Below, in pieces: positions 1 through 7,245 of a stretch of DNA of 64,000 nt. The stretch is taken from assembly GCF_000160555.1 (NCBI RefSeq), contig NZ_GG749279.1, positions 190,413 to 254,412 of the forward strand, in the 5' to 3' direction. The notes beneath the pieces were generated by a model. It saw only the letters and a program-made list of their open reading frames with translations. It was not told the DNA's origin and did no database searches. Each line of letters opens with the position of its first letter. Position 1 is the stretch's first letter. This DNA is from Centipeda noxia ATCC 43541 (GTDB taxonomy: Bacteria; Bacillota; Negativicutes; Selenomonadales; Selenomonadaceae). The position numbers were made by a program, and so were the translations under genes.

Positions 1-768
1 CCAGAGGCGGCAGTGCAGAATGCGCTTTTCTCTGCGGAACTTTCTCTCGATGGAAACTGCCGTCCGATCAGCGGCATTCTCCCGATGGCGATTACGGCGC
101 GGGAACATGGTCTCACAGAGTTTTACGTTGCACCGTCCAATGCAGATGAGGCACTTCTTATTGACGGACTGAAGGTCTATGCGGTCGAGAATCTGGCGCA
201 GCTTGTGCGTCATCTGGCGGGCACGGAGAAGTTGACTCCTGCTGTGCCACACTCGACAGAGCAGAAAACGGATGCAGCCTTCACCGATGACTTTGCGGAT
301 GTGCAGGGACAGTATCAGGCGAAGCGTGCGCTTGAGATTGCAGCGGCGGGAGGGCATAACGTCCTAATGGTCGGCGTACCCGGTTCGGGCAAGACGATGC
401 TGGCACGTCGGATGCCTTCGATTCTGCCGGAGCTGACGAAGGAAGAAGCCATCGAGATCACGAAGATTTACAGCATCTCGGGGCTGCTCGGAAAGGATAC
501 AGGGCTTGTGACGACGCGCCCCTTCCGCAGTCCGCATCATACATCCTCGACGGTGGCGATGATCGGCGGCGGGAGCATCCCGCGCCCGGGCGAGGTGACA
601 CTCGCGCATCACGGCGTGCTCTTTCTCGATGAGCTGCCGGAGTTCAGCAAGAAGACGCTCGAGGTGCTGCGCGAGCCGATTGAGGATCGCCAGATTACGG
701 TATCGCGTGCGAATGCGACGCTGACCTTTCCCTCTAGTATCATTTTGGTAGCGGCAATGAATCCTTGA
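1..768 (+). pseudogene. comM: comM/yifB 5' part, interrupted by prophage
   Basis: This is the N-terminal and central part of the Mg-chelatase-like AAA+ ATPase YifB/ComM, a hexameric helicase that in competent bacteria promotes branch migration of incoming DNA. The reading frame is open from base 1, so the true start lies left of the window (about 90 residues missing compared with the usual ~505). The Walker A motif GVPGSGKT, the Mg-chelatase signature [11 protein letters not shown] and the Walker B stretch LFLDELPEF are present. The frame ends in ...AAMNP followed by a TGA at 766-768 that is created exactly at the prophage junction. The missing continuation (CPCGYLGDK) is at 42944. In the integrated state the protein is presumably non-functional; precise excision would restore it. 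The interruption is read directly from the sequence; the competence role is family knowledge. Confidence 0.93.
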
Positions 769-2338
769 CCGTGCGATTAACAGATACGGGTGATTCTCCA
801 AAAACATAATGAACTTTGAGCGTTAAACCGTCCTCCGTAGAGATGGCAGTTATCTTTTTTATGAGTGTGTGGAAAATCTCAAACTTGAGATCGAGGCTAA
901 CAGTGGATGAATCTGTTAGCTTTTTTTTTATTTCGTTTAAAATCTCCAATGTAGTCTCCTGTTGGTCGAATGTCGCCGATGCTTCGCCACGGCTTTTCAG
1001 TGCGGATAGTTCAAATTGTACCGTGCTTTTCTTGTCTGCGACTTTTCTAAGCTGCTTTTCTACCTCTTCAAATGTAATCAGTTTTGCACGGTACACGTCC
1101 ATAACGCGCTCGCGTTCGTTCTCACATTCTGCGAGCTGCATCTCTAACAGGTGTATTTGCTTGGCTGATTCTGTGGCCTTGCCTCGGTTTGCCGCTATCG
1201 CTTCGACAACCATGTTGGGATTGTTGATGTACTGCATACAATCTTCCCATACTTCACTTTCAACCCAGTCCATATTGACAGCTAAGGCGGTACATTTTTC
1301 TCTCCCCAGTTTTTTATACATGCGCTTTCCGTTGCATGTGTAATATCTTGTGCCCTTGTCGTTGACTCCGACATAGGTGCTGCCACATGCCGCACACTTA
1401 ATAAGCCCGCGCAACAAGTATTTCGTTTTCGCGTTACGCATTGCAGTGAGCTGATTGTTGTGCATCACCTCCTGCGCCTCATCCCATATTTCCTTTGAGA
1501 CGATGGCGGGTACTTCACGTTCAATCAGTTCTCTCCCGTGTGGAGAACGTTTGCCGTACCGATGCACGCCGTAATACGTTGTGTTTTTTGCGATACACAG
1601 GACGCGTCCCGTGAACCAAATACCGCGCGTATGATTGTGTCGCTTTCCTTTTATTCCACGAAGTACATAGGAAGGCGGGATTCCTAGACTATTAAGGCGG
1701 TGCGCTACTGCTATCGACGACATTTTTTCTTCGGCGATCAGATGGAAGATCAGACGGATAACATCCGCCTCGGACATCCCTGTTCCCGGAATCTCTGTTT
1801 CGTTGACTTCAAGGAACCGATCACCGTTGACAATGTATCCGTAGGGGACAATCCCGCCTAACCATTTGCCGGCCGCAGCGGCTCGGTTTGTTCCCAGCTG
1901 CATGCGTTGCAAGATATTGCTGCGCTCTAAGTCTGCGACTCCAGCGAGAATCGTCAACAAAAAGCGACCAGATGGGTCGCTTGTATCAAACGGCTCTGTC
2001 ATAGACTTTAGCTTTACGCCGTATTGCTCAAGTTCATATATTGCATTGATGATTATGCGAGTTACACGGCCGAGACGGTCTAGCTTGAACACAAGGAGGG
2101 TAGAGAAAAGCCCCTCTTTTGCGTCTGAGAGTAGCTCTGTTCCAGCTGGACGCTCTTCGATCGGGAGCGTTCCTGTGATTCCGTCATCTTTGTAAATTTT
2201 GACGATGCGGATGCCGTTGAGATCACAGTACTTATTGGCGTACTCGATCTGTGATTCGATTGTTCCTCGTTCCGCCTGATCGTCTGTTGAGACACGGCAA
2301 TATACTGCGGCTTCTTGAATTTGATTGGTGAAGTTCAT
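740..2338 (-). CDS. int: Large serine recombinase (phage integrase)
   Basis: A 532-residue site-specific recombinase that would integrate and excise the prophage at comM. The N-terminal resolvase domain (about 10-150) has the catalytic serine at residue 17 in YCRVSTDDQ and the motif DRLGR. A recombinase domain (about 165-290) follows. Next is a zinc ribbon with Cys at 315, 318, 335 and 349. The C-terminal coiled-coil region (about 375-450) is where large serine integrases control directionality. The coding sequence crosses attL: the last seven codons (DSLPLPK) and the stop are host comM DNA on the opposite strand. In the circular phage the frame would instead run 28 codons into the right phage end. 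No recombination directionality factor was recognised. A -strand start at 2338 gives the normal family N-terminus. Confidence 0.95.
   Translation of the reverse strand: MNFTNQIQEAAVYCRVSTDDQAERGTIESQIEYANKYCDLNGIRIVKIYKDDGITGTLPIEERPAGTELLSDAKEGLFSTLLVFKLDRLGRVTRIIINAIYELEQYGVKLKSMTEPFDTSDPSGRFLLTILAGVADLERSNILQRMQLGTNRAAAAGKWLGGIVPYGYIVNGDRFLEVNETEIPGTGMSEADVIRLIFHLIAEEKMSSIAVAHRLNSLGIPPSYVLRGIKGKRHNHTRGIWFTGRVLCIAKNTTYYGVHRYGKRSPHGRELIEREVPAIVSKEIWDEAQEVMHNNQLTAMRNAKTKYLLRGLIKCAACGSTYVGVNDKGTRYYTCNGKRMYKKLGREKCTALAVNMDWVESEVWEDCMQYINNPNMVVEAIAANRGKATESAKQIHLLEMQLAECENERERVMDVYRAKLITFEEVEKQLRKVADKKSTVQFELSALKSRGEASATFDQQETTLEILNEIKKKLTDSSTVSLDLKFEIFHTLIKKITAISTEDGLTLKVHYVFGESPVSVNRTVKDSLPLPK
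764..767. other. attL core (CTTG)
   Basis: This is the left prophage junction. The left flank (GAATC) is host comM and the right flank (ACCGTGCGATT) is phage. The only identity shared with the right junction is CTTG, consistent with a serine integrase that exchanges a 2-bp core. Reconstructed attB (AATC-CTTG-TCCCTGCGG) and attP (CATG-CTTG-ACCGTGCG) share the pattern CTTGNCCNTGCG. The exact crossover dinucleotide within CTTG cannot be told. Confidence 0.85.
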
Positions 2339-2472
2339 GATGCGTGCTCCGTCTCAAATTACGTCCATAAAAGAGGAAATCTGTGGAGTTAATTCTTGTT
2401 AAGTCCATAAAACATATGATTTTGGTTCTTAGTGCACTGGGAAGAAATAGCGATATTTTCCTACTTAGAAAA
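2339..2472. promoter_or_regulatory. Integrase upstream region with paired 10-bp repeat
   Basis: The gap between the integrase start and the downstream end of the lysogeny operon holds two direct copies of GTCCATAAAA (2363-2372 and 2403-2412), 40 bp apart start to start. They are possible binding sites for an integrase regulator. I could not assign a convincing promoter. Confidence 0.3.
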
Positions 2473-2508
2473 ATAACTAGGAAAAAACAGCCGATTTTTC
2501 CTAGTTAT
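2473..2508 (-). terminator. Terminator of the leftward lysogeny operon
   Basis: A perfect 14-bp inverted repeat (ATAACTAGGAAAAA / TTTTTCCTAGTTAT, 2473-2486 and 2495-2508) with an 8-base loop. Read leftward it is followed by TTTTC. It overlaps the stop codon of the 2505-2783 gene and would separate the lysogeny operon from the integrase transcript. Confidence 0.75.
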
Positions 2509-2783
2509 ACATTCCTTGATCGAGTCAAGACATAGAGATAAAACAGAAGCGATAGGAGAACGCCAGTCAGTAGCACCACGGTTATGCCAACCAAGACAAT
2601 ATGCCATGTCTCTATGGGTATCAAGATGTTTCCAACACAGGAGATCAGCGTGTATGTAACGAGCATTTTTAGGCGATAGAGGTGATTGAGTACGCCCGCT
2701 TTTTTGAGCGTGACTGTGATGATCGTGGAAAGGAGCAAGAACAGGAGTGTTTGTCCTGCGCTTGCTCCAAGCAAATCAATCAT
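2505..2783 (-). CDS. Small phage membrane protein, function unknown
   Basis: A 92-residue very hydrophobic protein with three predicted membrane segments (about residues 8-27, 37-55 and 62-85) and a short basic C-terminus (TRSRNV). It starts 3 bases after the Cys-rich gene ends, so the two are probably co-translated. It is the last gene of the repressor-led leftward operon and should therefore be expressed in the lysogen. I do not recognise a family. Size and topology would also suit a holin, but the lysis cassette lies at the other end, so a host-envelope or exclusion function is as likely. Confidence 0.6.
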   Translation of the reverse strand: MIDLLGASAGQTLLFLLLSTIITVTLKKAGVLNHLYRLKMLVTYTLISCVGNILIPIETWHIVLVGITVVLLTGVLLSLLFYLYVLTRSRNV

Positions 2784-2786
2784 GGG

Positions 2787-3062
2787 TTAACATCCACAAG
2801 TGGGGCTGAAGGTTCCGTCGCAGCACTTCGTCCGTCCGTTCTCGCATCCACATACACCTTTGTGGTGACTGCAGCAACCACGTTTGAGGTATATCATGCG
2901 ATGGTTATAGGTGCCGACAATGGAGCCAAGCTCCGGTGGTGCCGCTTCAGAGGCAAGGACGAAGTTTGCAATAGATCCTTCTTCTGCTTGTGGGACTGCG
3001 GCAAATACTGTATGGGATAACAGCGCCACAAGCAATGTTGTGAGAATAGAGATGCATTTCAT
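2787..3062 (-). CDS. Exported cysteine-rich small protein
   Basis: A 91-residue precursor with a clear signal peptide (basic MK, hydrophobic core, likely cleavage after TVFA at about residue 21). The C-terminal 30 residues carry eight cysteines in the pattern GCCSHHKGVCGC...KCCDG...SPTCGC, including a CCSHH motif seen in many small exported bacterial proteins of unknown role. The His/Cys density suggests metal binding or disulfide formation. The start codon overlaps the stop of the upstream rhodanese gene (shared base 3062), so the two are translationally coupled and may act together in the periplasm. No function is established. Confidence 0.65.
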   Translation of the reverse strand: MKCISILTTLLVALLSHTVFAAVPQAEEGSIANFVLASEAAPPELGSIVGTYNHRMIYLKRGCCSHHKGVCGCENGRTKCCDGTFSPTCGC

Positions 3063-3499
3063 TATTCTTTCTCTCCCTTCATATCTACCATCGGCAGGCG
3101 ACCTTTTTCAATATGTTTTGCGGCGTCTTTTAAGACCTTGACGTTCGTAAACCCATTTTGAAATAGAATCTGCGCTGCACGAATAGAATAACCGTCATCG
3201 GGGCATGAGCAAAAGATCATGTAAGCCTTTGCTTTATCTTGCTCAGCAATGAAGTCATCAAGAGGTTTCTTCTTGTATGGGTTAATCCATATCTCTCCGG
3301 GGACTTCTTTCTTACTCCGCGCTCTGCTCTGCTCGGAACGGACATCAATTACCTGCACGGCTTCTGGAGCTTTTAAGTATTCCTTTATCGTTATGAACGA
3401 ATACTCAACTTGCTCCTTTTGTTGTGACTGCTCTGCTGATATAACACTGGCGTTCAGCAAAACGAGCAATAACATAATGGAGATGCGTAATAGGTTCAT
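3062..3499 (-). CDS. Exported rhodanese-like sulfurtransferase
   Basis: A 145-residue protein with a signal peptide (1-22, cleavage about VISA|EQ) followed by one rhodanese domain: VIDVRSE near residues 50-56, PGEIWINP near 67, then the active-site strand FCSCPDDGYSIRAAQ with Cys97 and Cys99. The active-site loop is longer than the classical CX4R and has a second cysteine, resembling the CxCP loop of some membrane-associated rhodaneses. Such proteins transfer sulfane sulfur or act in redox chemistry; here the location would be the periplasm. It sits in the lysogeny operon between a membrane coiled-coil protein and a Cys-rich exported protein, so it is a candidate lysogenic-conversion gene. 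Confidence 0.8.
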   Translation of the reverse strand: MNLLRISIMLLLVLLNASVISAEQSQQKEQVEYSFITIKEYLKAPEAVQVIDVRSEQSRARSKKEVPGEIWINPYKKKPLDDFIAEQDKAKAYMIFCSCPDDGYSIRAAQILFQNGFTNVKVLKDAAKHIEKGRLPMVDMKGEKE

Positions 3500-3537
3500 T
3501 TTCTTCCTCCCTTAGATAATGATGTAGAAGTCTGACA

Positions 3538-3912
3538 TCACCTTTTGTTTAACTGCTTACGCAGATTGTATAGGTCTGATTCTAGGAGGTTGACTTTTCT
3601 CTCTAGATCAAAGCTGCTTGCCGTTACAGAAGAATCTACACTGTCGACATTATCCTCTAGGTTTGCAACTCTGTCATCGAGATCGTCGGTCTTCCCCTCG
3701 AGATCTAGGAGGTTGCTCTCTAGATCGCTGATTGAGGATTCCATGCTATCCACTTTCTTCAGGAGTTTTTTTGAGGGCGTGTTGTTCTTTTGAACGATCT
3801 CATGGAGGGACTTGATATAGTTTTGCTGCTGATAGGTGATAAAGCCGAGGATGATAGAGGATAGCAGAGAGAGCGAAGCGATGTAAAGGCAGATTTTATT
3901 GGTTTTATCCAT
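3538..3912 (-). CDS. Membrane-anchored coiled-coil protein
   Basis: A 124-residue protein with one N-terminal membrane segment (about residues 7-26) and a long C-terminal coiled coil (about 48-122) with heptad-like runs of SxxDLExN and acidic residues. No enzymatic motif is visible. The topology would place the coiled coil in the periplasm. It lies between two exported proteins in the leftward lysogeny operon. Function is unknown; a scaffold or envelope-associated role is inference only. Confidence 0.6.
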   Translation of the reverse strand: MDKTNKICLYIASLSLLSSIILGFITYQQQNYIKSLHEIVQKNNTPSKKLLKKVDSMESSISDLESNLLDLEGKTDDLDDRVANLEDNVDSVDSSVTASSFDLERKVNLLESDLYNLRKQLNKR

Positions 3913-3928
3913 GATGAAATTTTCCTAG

Positions 3929-4450
3929 TCATATATTGGGGCTAAAATCATAAAATCTGGAGTTGTGAACCAATTTGTCATGGAATAACTCCGCATAAAA
4001 GGAAATACCATAAGCAACAACGGTTCCTCGTGAATCAGGTGTTATCTTGATTACCATATTGATTTTGTCATCATTGAGAATATCTCCACGTTGGTTGTAG
4101 TATATAAATCGACGATAAGTCACTGTGTTTTGGATAATATCATATGTTTGCAATGTAAGAGCATAGTCTAACTCATTAAATCGGCTATCACCAACACGTT
4201 TGGCATATTCTTCTGCCCCCTCTTTAGTGAACACTTCCTTTTCCCAATATGTAATTTTTGTAGTATCCACCGTTTTTTTAGAATGTTCCATTGGATCGTT
4301 CTTTAACTCATAATGAATATCATCGAGATTGAAATAGATTGTGGATTTTTCGGTTTCCGACAGTTTCTCCCATGTAGCCTCCGCATATCCAACGTTTGCT
4401 GAGAGCATGACAAAGATAGTAATAACAAAGAAAAGTACTAACTTTTTCAT
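3929..4450 (-). CDS. Exported protein of unknown function
   Basis: A 173-residue precursor with a signal peptide (MKKLVLFF..., likely cleavage after GYA near residue 23). The mature part begins ATWEKLSETEKSTIYFNLDDI. This style is seen in small secreted Negativicutes proteins of the surface-adhesin-E-like type, but the family assignment is tentative. A good RBS (GGGAGG) precedes the start. It follows the ImmA-like gene in the lysogeny operon and is AT-richer than the late genes, consistent with a moron that alters the host envelope. Confidence 0.6.
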   Translation of the reverse strand: MKKLVLFFVITIFVMLSANVGYAEATWEKLSETEKSTIYFNLDDIHYELKNDPMEHSKKTVDTTKITYWEKEVFTKEGAEEYAKRVGDSRFNELDYALTLQTYDIIQNTVTYRRFIYYNQRGDILNDDKINMVIKITPDSRGTVVAYGISFYAELFHDKLVHNSRFYDFSPNI

Positions 4451-4496
4451 GGTGATTACCTCCCTAATTAACCCCTACATAACTTAATCCAAAAAA

Positions 4497-4889
4497 CTAA
4501 GGATGCCAGCCCTCAGCGAGAAAACGACTTACATAATATTCGCCTAAATCGTAACGATAGGACATGAGACACTCGGCAAATTCGTTTGCCTCATCCTCTA
4601 TCCTACTGCTGGAAAAAGAAATGATATGCATGGAGAATGCAGCATATCCAGGGTGGCAAACGACATGACCAAGCTCATGGCAAAGTACTGCCGATTGCTG
4701 CCATTCTGCAAGATTTTCATTGATCATAATCAGCTTGCGACGCAAGATTCGTTTCCAGAACCCATTAACGGTCATAGGAAGATCAGAAAAAAGAACGACG
4801 CAATTAAGTTCTTTTGCCAGCCGATATGGGTCTGAAGTATCATACCGATCGACAAGGTTTCTCACTCGTAAAGGGATGTTCAGAGACAA
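4497..4889 (-). CDS. ImmA/IrrE-family metallopeptidase
   Basis: A protein of about 130 residues with the zinc-peptidase motif HELGH at about 71-75 and a downstream acidic stretch EDEANEFAE that supplies the third ligand. In ICEBs1 and related elements ImmA cleaves the XRE-type repressor to induce the element; this gene follows the repressor directly and probably does the same. I chose the TTG at 4889 (alternative TTG at 4892) because AGGGAGG lies 8 bases upstream. A longer ATG-started frame (from 4973) would overlap the repressor gene and adds a low-complexity basic stretch unlike the family. Confidence 0.85.
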   Translation of the reverse strand: MSLNIPLRVRNLVDRYDTSDPYRLAKELNCVVLFSDLPMTVNGFWKRILRRKLIMINENLAEWQQSAVLCHELGHVVCHPGYAAFSMHIISFSSSRIEDEANEFAECLMSYRYDLGEYYVSRFLAEGWHP

Positions 4890-4923
4890 CAAACACACCT
4901 CCCTACATTTCTCTCTCGTTCCC

Positions 4924-5310
4924 TTATTTTTTATGCCGATTCTTCTCTTTGATATCCCAGAAGGCAAGCTCAAGTGCTTTCCTTACTCTTTCTTTGTCCT
5001 CTGCGTTTAGCACTACGCCGTTATATGTAAGTTCGTCGTCTTCAAGAATCTTTTCGAGCTGACGACGCGTGCGGGAATCCATGTGGGGGCGTGGGCGAGC
5101 TGGAGAAGATGAATTTTCCTTAATTAATTCTTCGACAGGGATACCGAAAACTCCGGACAGGACAACAATATCATCTTGATTAATTGTTGTAGTATAGCCA
5201 CGCTCCCAGTTGGAGATAACTTGAGGGGACTTGTTGATCTTAAACCCAAGTTCTTTCTGCGTGAGGCCGTTTTCTTTACGGTAATATTTAATCCTTTCGC
5301 TGATGTTCAT
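4924..5310 (-). CDS. XRE-family phage repressor
   Basis: A 128-residue protein with an N-terminal helix-turn-helix (about 4-60: RIKYYRKENGLTQKELGFKI then SPQVISNWERG). The C-terminal half lacks a LexA/CI-type Ser-Lys autocleavage domain. The absence of a self-cleaving domain together with the adjacent ImmA-like peptidase argues for ImmA-type induction rather than RecA-stimulated autocleavage. It is transcribed leftward from a promoter whose -35 overlaps a palindromic operator, so it is probably autoregulated. It divides the divergent switch with the Cro-like gene at 5471. Confidence 0.88.
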   Translation of the reverse strand: MNISERIKYYRKENGLTQKELGFKINKSPQVISNWERGYTTTINQDDIVVLSGVFGIPVEELIKENSSSPARPRPHMDSRTRRQLEKILEDDELTYNGVVLNAEDKERVRKALELAFWDIKEKNRHKK

Positions 5311-5339
5311 GGTTTCACCTCCGAAAAATATTTTACTTA

Positions 5340-5436
5340 ATTATAGCATATATAACGGATTCTGTTATAAAAACTAACCGAATTTGAGATAAAAATTTAA
5401 AAACAACTTGACAATAACGGAATCCGTTAGTATTAT
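5340..5436. promoter_or_regulatory. Divergent lysis-lysogeny promoters with two palindromic operators
   Basis: The rightward promoter has a perfect -35 TTGACA (5408-5413), a 17-bp spacer and -10 TATTAT (5431-5436). The spacer contains the 15-bp palindrome TAACGGAATCCGTTA (5415-5429), so bound repressor would block it. The leftward promoter has -10 TATAAT (read on the minus strand, 5340-5345) and -35 ATAACA (5363-5368), and it overlaps a second operator AACGGATTCTGTT (5354-5366). A weaker half-similar site, AACCGAATTTGAG, lies at 5375-5387. A third perfect operator lies inside the Cro-like gene at 5667. Confidence 0.88.
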
Positions 5437-5470
5437 ATGAACAGTGGACTGTGTTTAAGGAGGTGATATA

Positions 5471-5716
5471 GTGTCTGTGAACGAAAATATTGGTCGTATT
5501 CGTCGCGCAAAAGGCGTTACTAAAACTCATGTAGCGAAAGCTTTGGGGATGAGCCTCCAAGGCTACCGTTATATTGAGAACGGTGATGTCCGGCTTGACG
5601 TCGAACGAATGAAGAAAATAGGAGATTCGTTGGGGGTGGATAGCACTGTTTTTTTGGATGATGAACTAACGGATTCCGTTATAGACGGGCAAAGGAGAAA
5701 ATATGAAGGAGGTTAA
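5471..5716 (+). CDS. Cro-like XRE transcription regulator
   Basis: An 81-residue protein starting at GTG 5471 after a strong RBS (AAGGAGGTGATATA). The helix-turn-helix occupies about residues 5-60 (IGRIRRAKGVTKTHVAKALG then QGYRYIENGDVRLDVERMKK). As the first gene of the rightward early operon, opposite the repressor, it probably plays the Cro role. Its 3' end carries a perfect copy of the operator palindrome within the coding sequence (5667-5681), and its last codons hold the RBS for the next gene. Confidence 0.82.
   Translation: MSVNENIGRIRRAKGVTKTHVAKALGMSLQGYRYIENGDVRLDVERMKKIGDSLGVDSTVFLDDELTDSVIDGQRRKYEGG
5667..5681. promoter_or_regulatory. Third operator palindrome inside the cro-like gene
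   Basis: TAACGGATTCCGTTA is a perfect 15-bp palindrome identical, apart from the central base, to the operator at 5415-5429. It lies 252 bp downstream of that operator, inside the coding sequence, a spacing that could support DNA looping or a roadblock. Occupancy is inferred. Confidence 0.7.
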
Positions 5717-5870
5717 GAAGACGCGAAAACCTCGCAAGCCGAGGCACAAGCTCACTCTCGTGAGCGAGCCCGGAACTGGCTCACCCGCTGAGATGTGGGA
5801 GAAGCTGGCGAAGATTGTCCTCGGGCGGGACGTGAAGTTCGTGGACAAGAGGAAGGAAGTGTGCAAATGA
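5703..5870 (+). CDS. Small basic phage protein
   Basis: A 55-residue protein, too short for most gene callers. It begins MKEVKKTRKPRKPRHKLTLV and ends DKRKEVCK, so it is strongly basic. An RBS (AAAGGAG) precedes the ATG; the gene overlaps the cro-like gene by 14 bases and the next gene by ATGA. The N-terminal KTRKPRKPRH tract suggests nucleic-acid binding, but no family is recognised. Confidence 0.6.
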   Translation: MKEVKKTRKPRKPRHKLTLVSEPGTGSPAEMWEKLAKIVLGRDVKFVDKRKEVCK

Positions 5871-6067
5871 ACGGATATGCTGAAGATATTATCCTCATGG
5901 CGGTTAAGGGCATCATCAGAACTGCTAAACAGATAGAAGATGTGCACTCGCATGAACTCGTAAAACGTGCTGCTGTCACATTACATGAAATCGCAGAGCT
6001 GATGGAGGCGGCGGCAAAAGAAAAAGCGCCCGAGGCGGCGGCAACCGCTCTGAGCGCAGAGAAATAA
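5867..6067 (+). CDS. Small helical early phage protein
   Basis: A 66-residue mostly helical protein (MNGYAEDIILMAVKGIIRTA...) that starts at the ATGA overlap with the preceding gene, after GGAAGGAAG. A longer in-frame extension to 5795 exists but has no RBS. The C-terminus is alanine/glutamate rich. Unknown function; its position suggests an early regulatory or host-interaction protein. Confidence 0.55.
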   Translation: MNGYAEDIILMAVKGIIRTAKQIEDVHSHELVKRAAVTLHEIAELMEAAAKEKAPEAAATALSAEK

Positions 6068-6111
6068 GATTTACACCGTGAGTATATCACGGATGAGGAG
6101 GAATAGCAAAC

Positions 6112-6285
6112 ATGAGATACAGGGTAAATTTCCGTATTGAGGGGGCTGTCGAGGTAACAGCCTCATCTGAGGAGGAGGCAGAGGAGATCGTCGAGGATAT
6201 GGAGCGTAGCAAGATGCTCGAGCTTTTCGACTTCGATGAGCAGGGATTCTCGGCGGCGGCGTATGAGATGGATGAGGAGGAGTGA
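6112..6285 (+). CDS. Small acidic early phage protein
   Basis: A 57-residue protein MRYRVNFRIEGAVEVTASSE..., rich in Glu in its second half and ending MDEEE. The RBS GGATGAGGAGG precedes the ATG at 6112. The beginning resembles small phage proteins that pair a beta-strand with an acidic helix. The stop overlaps the start of the YqaJ gene (TGATG), implying coupled translation. No function assigned. Confidence 0.6.
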   Translation: MRYRVNFRIEGAVEVTASSEEEAEEIVEDMERSKMLELFDFDEQGFSAAAYEMDEEE

Positions 6286-7220
6286 TGGCTAAGCTGATTA
6301 TGTCCGTCGCAGAGATGACGGACGAGAAGAAGTGGCTTGAAGCACGGAGCACAGGAATTGGCGGCAGCGATGCCGCTGCCATCGTTGGTCTCAACCGCTG
6401 GAAGTCGCCCTTTCAGCTCTGGCTTGAAAAGACAGGCAAGGCAGAGCCGGATGATCTCTCTGAGAACGAATACGTCTACTGGGGCAAGGTGCTCGAGGAG
6501 GCGGTCGCAAAACGATTCTGCGAGCTGACAGGAAAGAAGGTGCAGCGGCGCGGGCTCTTGCAGATGGATGGTTGTCCATACATCATAGCAAGCGTCGACC
6601 GTATGGTCGTCGGCGAGAACGCGGGCCTTGAGTGCAAGACTTGCAACGGCTTCGCGGCGAAGGAGTGGGAGGACGACGAAGTCCCCGCCGCCTACTATGT
6701 GCAATGTCAGCACTACATGATGGTCACGGGCTGCGAGCGGTGGTACATCGCGGTGCTCATCGGCGGGAATAGGTTCGTGTGGAAGGAGATTCCACGCAAT
6801 GACAAAGAGATTGATCTCCTGTTCCAAGCAGAGACTGAGTTCTGGCATAAGGTGCAGGAGGGCATCATGCCGGAGGTGGACGGAAGCGAGAGCTGCAAGG
6901 ATGCCCTCGTCGCAGAGTTTCAGGGCGGCATCGCTGAGCCGTTAACGCTTCCAGGCATGGCAGTGGGGATCATCGAGCAAATCCGTAAAATCGAGGATGC
7001 GAAAAATGACCTCGAAAACAACAGCGAGTTCTATAAGAATCAGCTCCGCAAGATGATGGGGAGCTACGAGCTCGGATATGCGGGAGATTACAAAGTCTCA
7101 TGGAAGGCACAGGCGGGGCGCACAACCATCGACAGTAAGGCACTCAAAGAAAAGGAGCCGGAAATCTACGCCAAGTATGCCAAGCAGGGCAAGCCAACCC
7201 GAGTACTGCGGATCAGCTGA
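6285..7220 (+). CDS. YqaJ-family phage exonuclease
   Basis: A 311-residue protein related to lambda exonuclease (YqaJ viral recombinase family). It would degrade one strand of double-stranded ends to give 3' tails for the annealing protein encoded next. Motifs: ARSTGIGGSDAAAIVGLNRW near the N-terminus, the acidic residues of the PD-(D/E)XK core (ASVDRM and LECKTC). The C-terminal part is a helical tail. I chose ATG 6285 (overlapping the previous stop) over the GTG one codon earlier. Forms a recombination pair with RecT. Confidence 0.92.
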   Translation: MAKLIMSVAEMTDEKKWLEARSTGIGGSDAAAIVGLNRWKSPFQLWLEKTGKAEPDDLSENEYVYWGKVLEEAVAKRFCELTGKKVQRRGLLQMDGCPYIIASVDRMVVGENAGLECKTCNGFAAKEWEDDEVPAAYYVQCQHYMMVTGCERWYIAVLIGGNRFVWKEIPRNDKEIDLLFQAETEFWHKVQEGIMPEVDGSESCKDALVAEFQGGIAEPLTLPGMAVGIIEQIRKIEDAKNDLENNSEFYKNQLRKMMGSYELGYAGDYKVSWKAQAGRTTIDSKALKEKEPEIYAKYAKQGKPTRVLRIS

Positions 7221-7245
7221 CAGATAAAGAAGGGAGAAATCTATC

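Noticed and set aside
2505..2783. Holin call for the three-segment membrane protein
   Set aside because: It is in the leftward lysogeny operon, far from the endolysin, whereas a better holin candidate lies at 40610.
4887..4973. N-terminal extension of the ImmA-like protein to the ATG at 4973
   Set aside because: It would overlap the repressor gene and precedes a much better RBS/TTG start; the extra residues are basic and low complexity.
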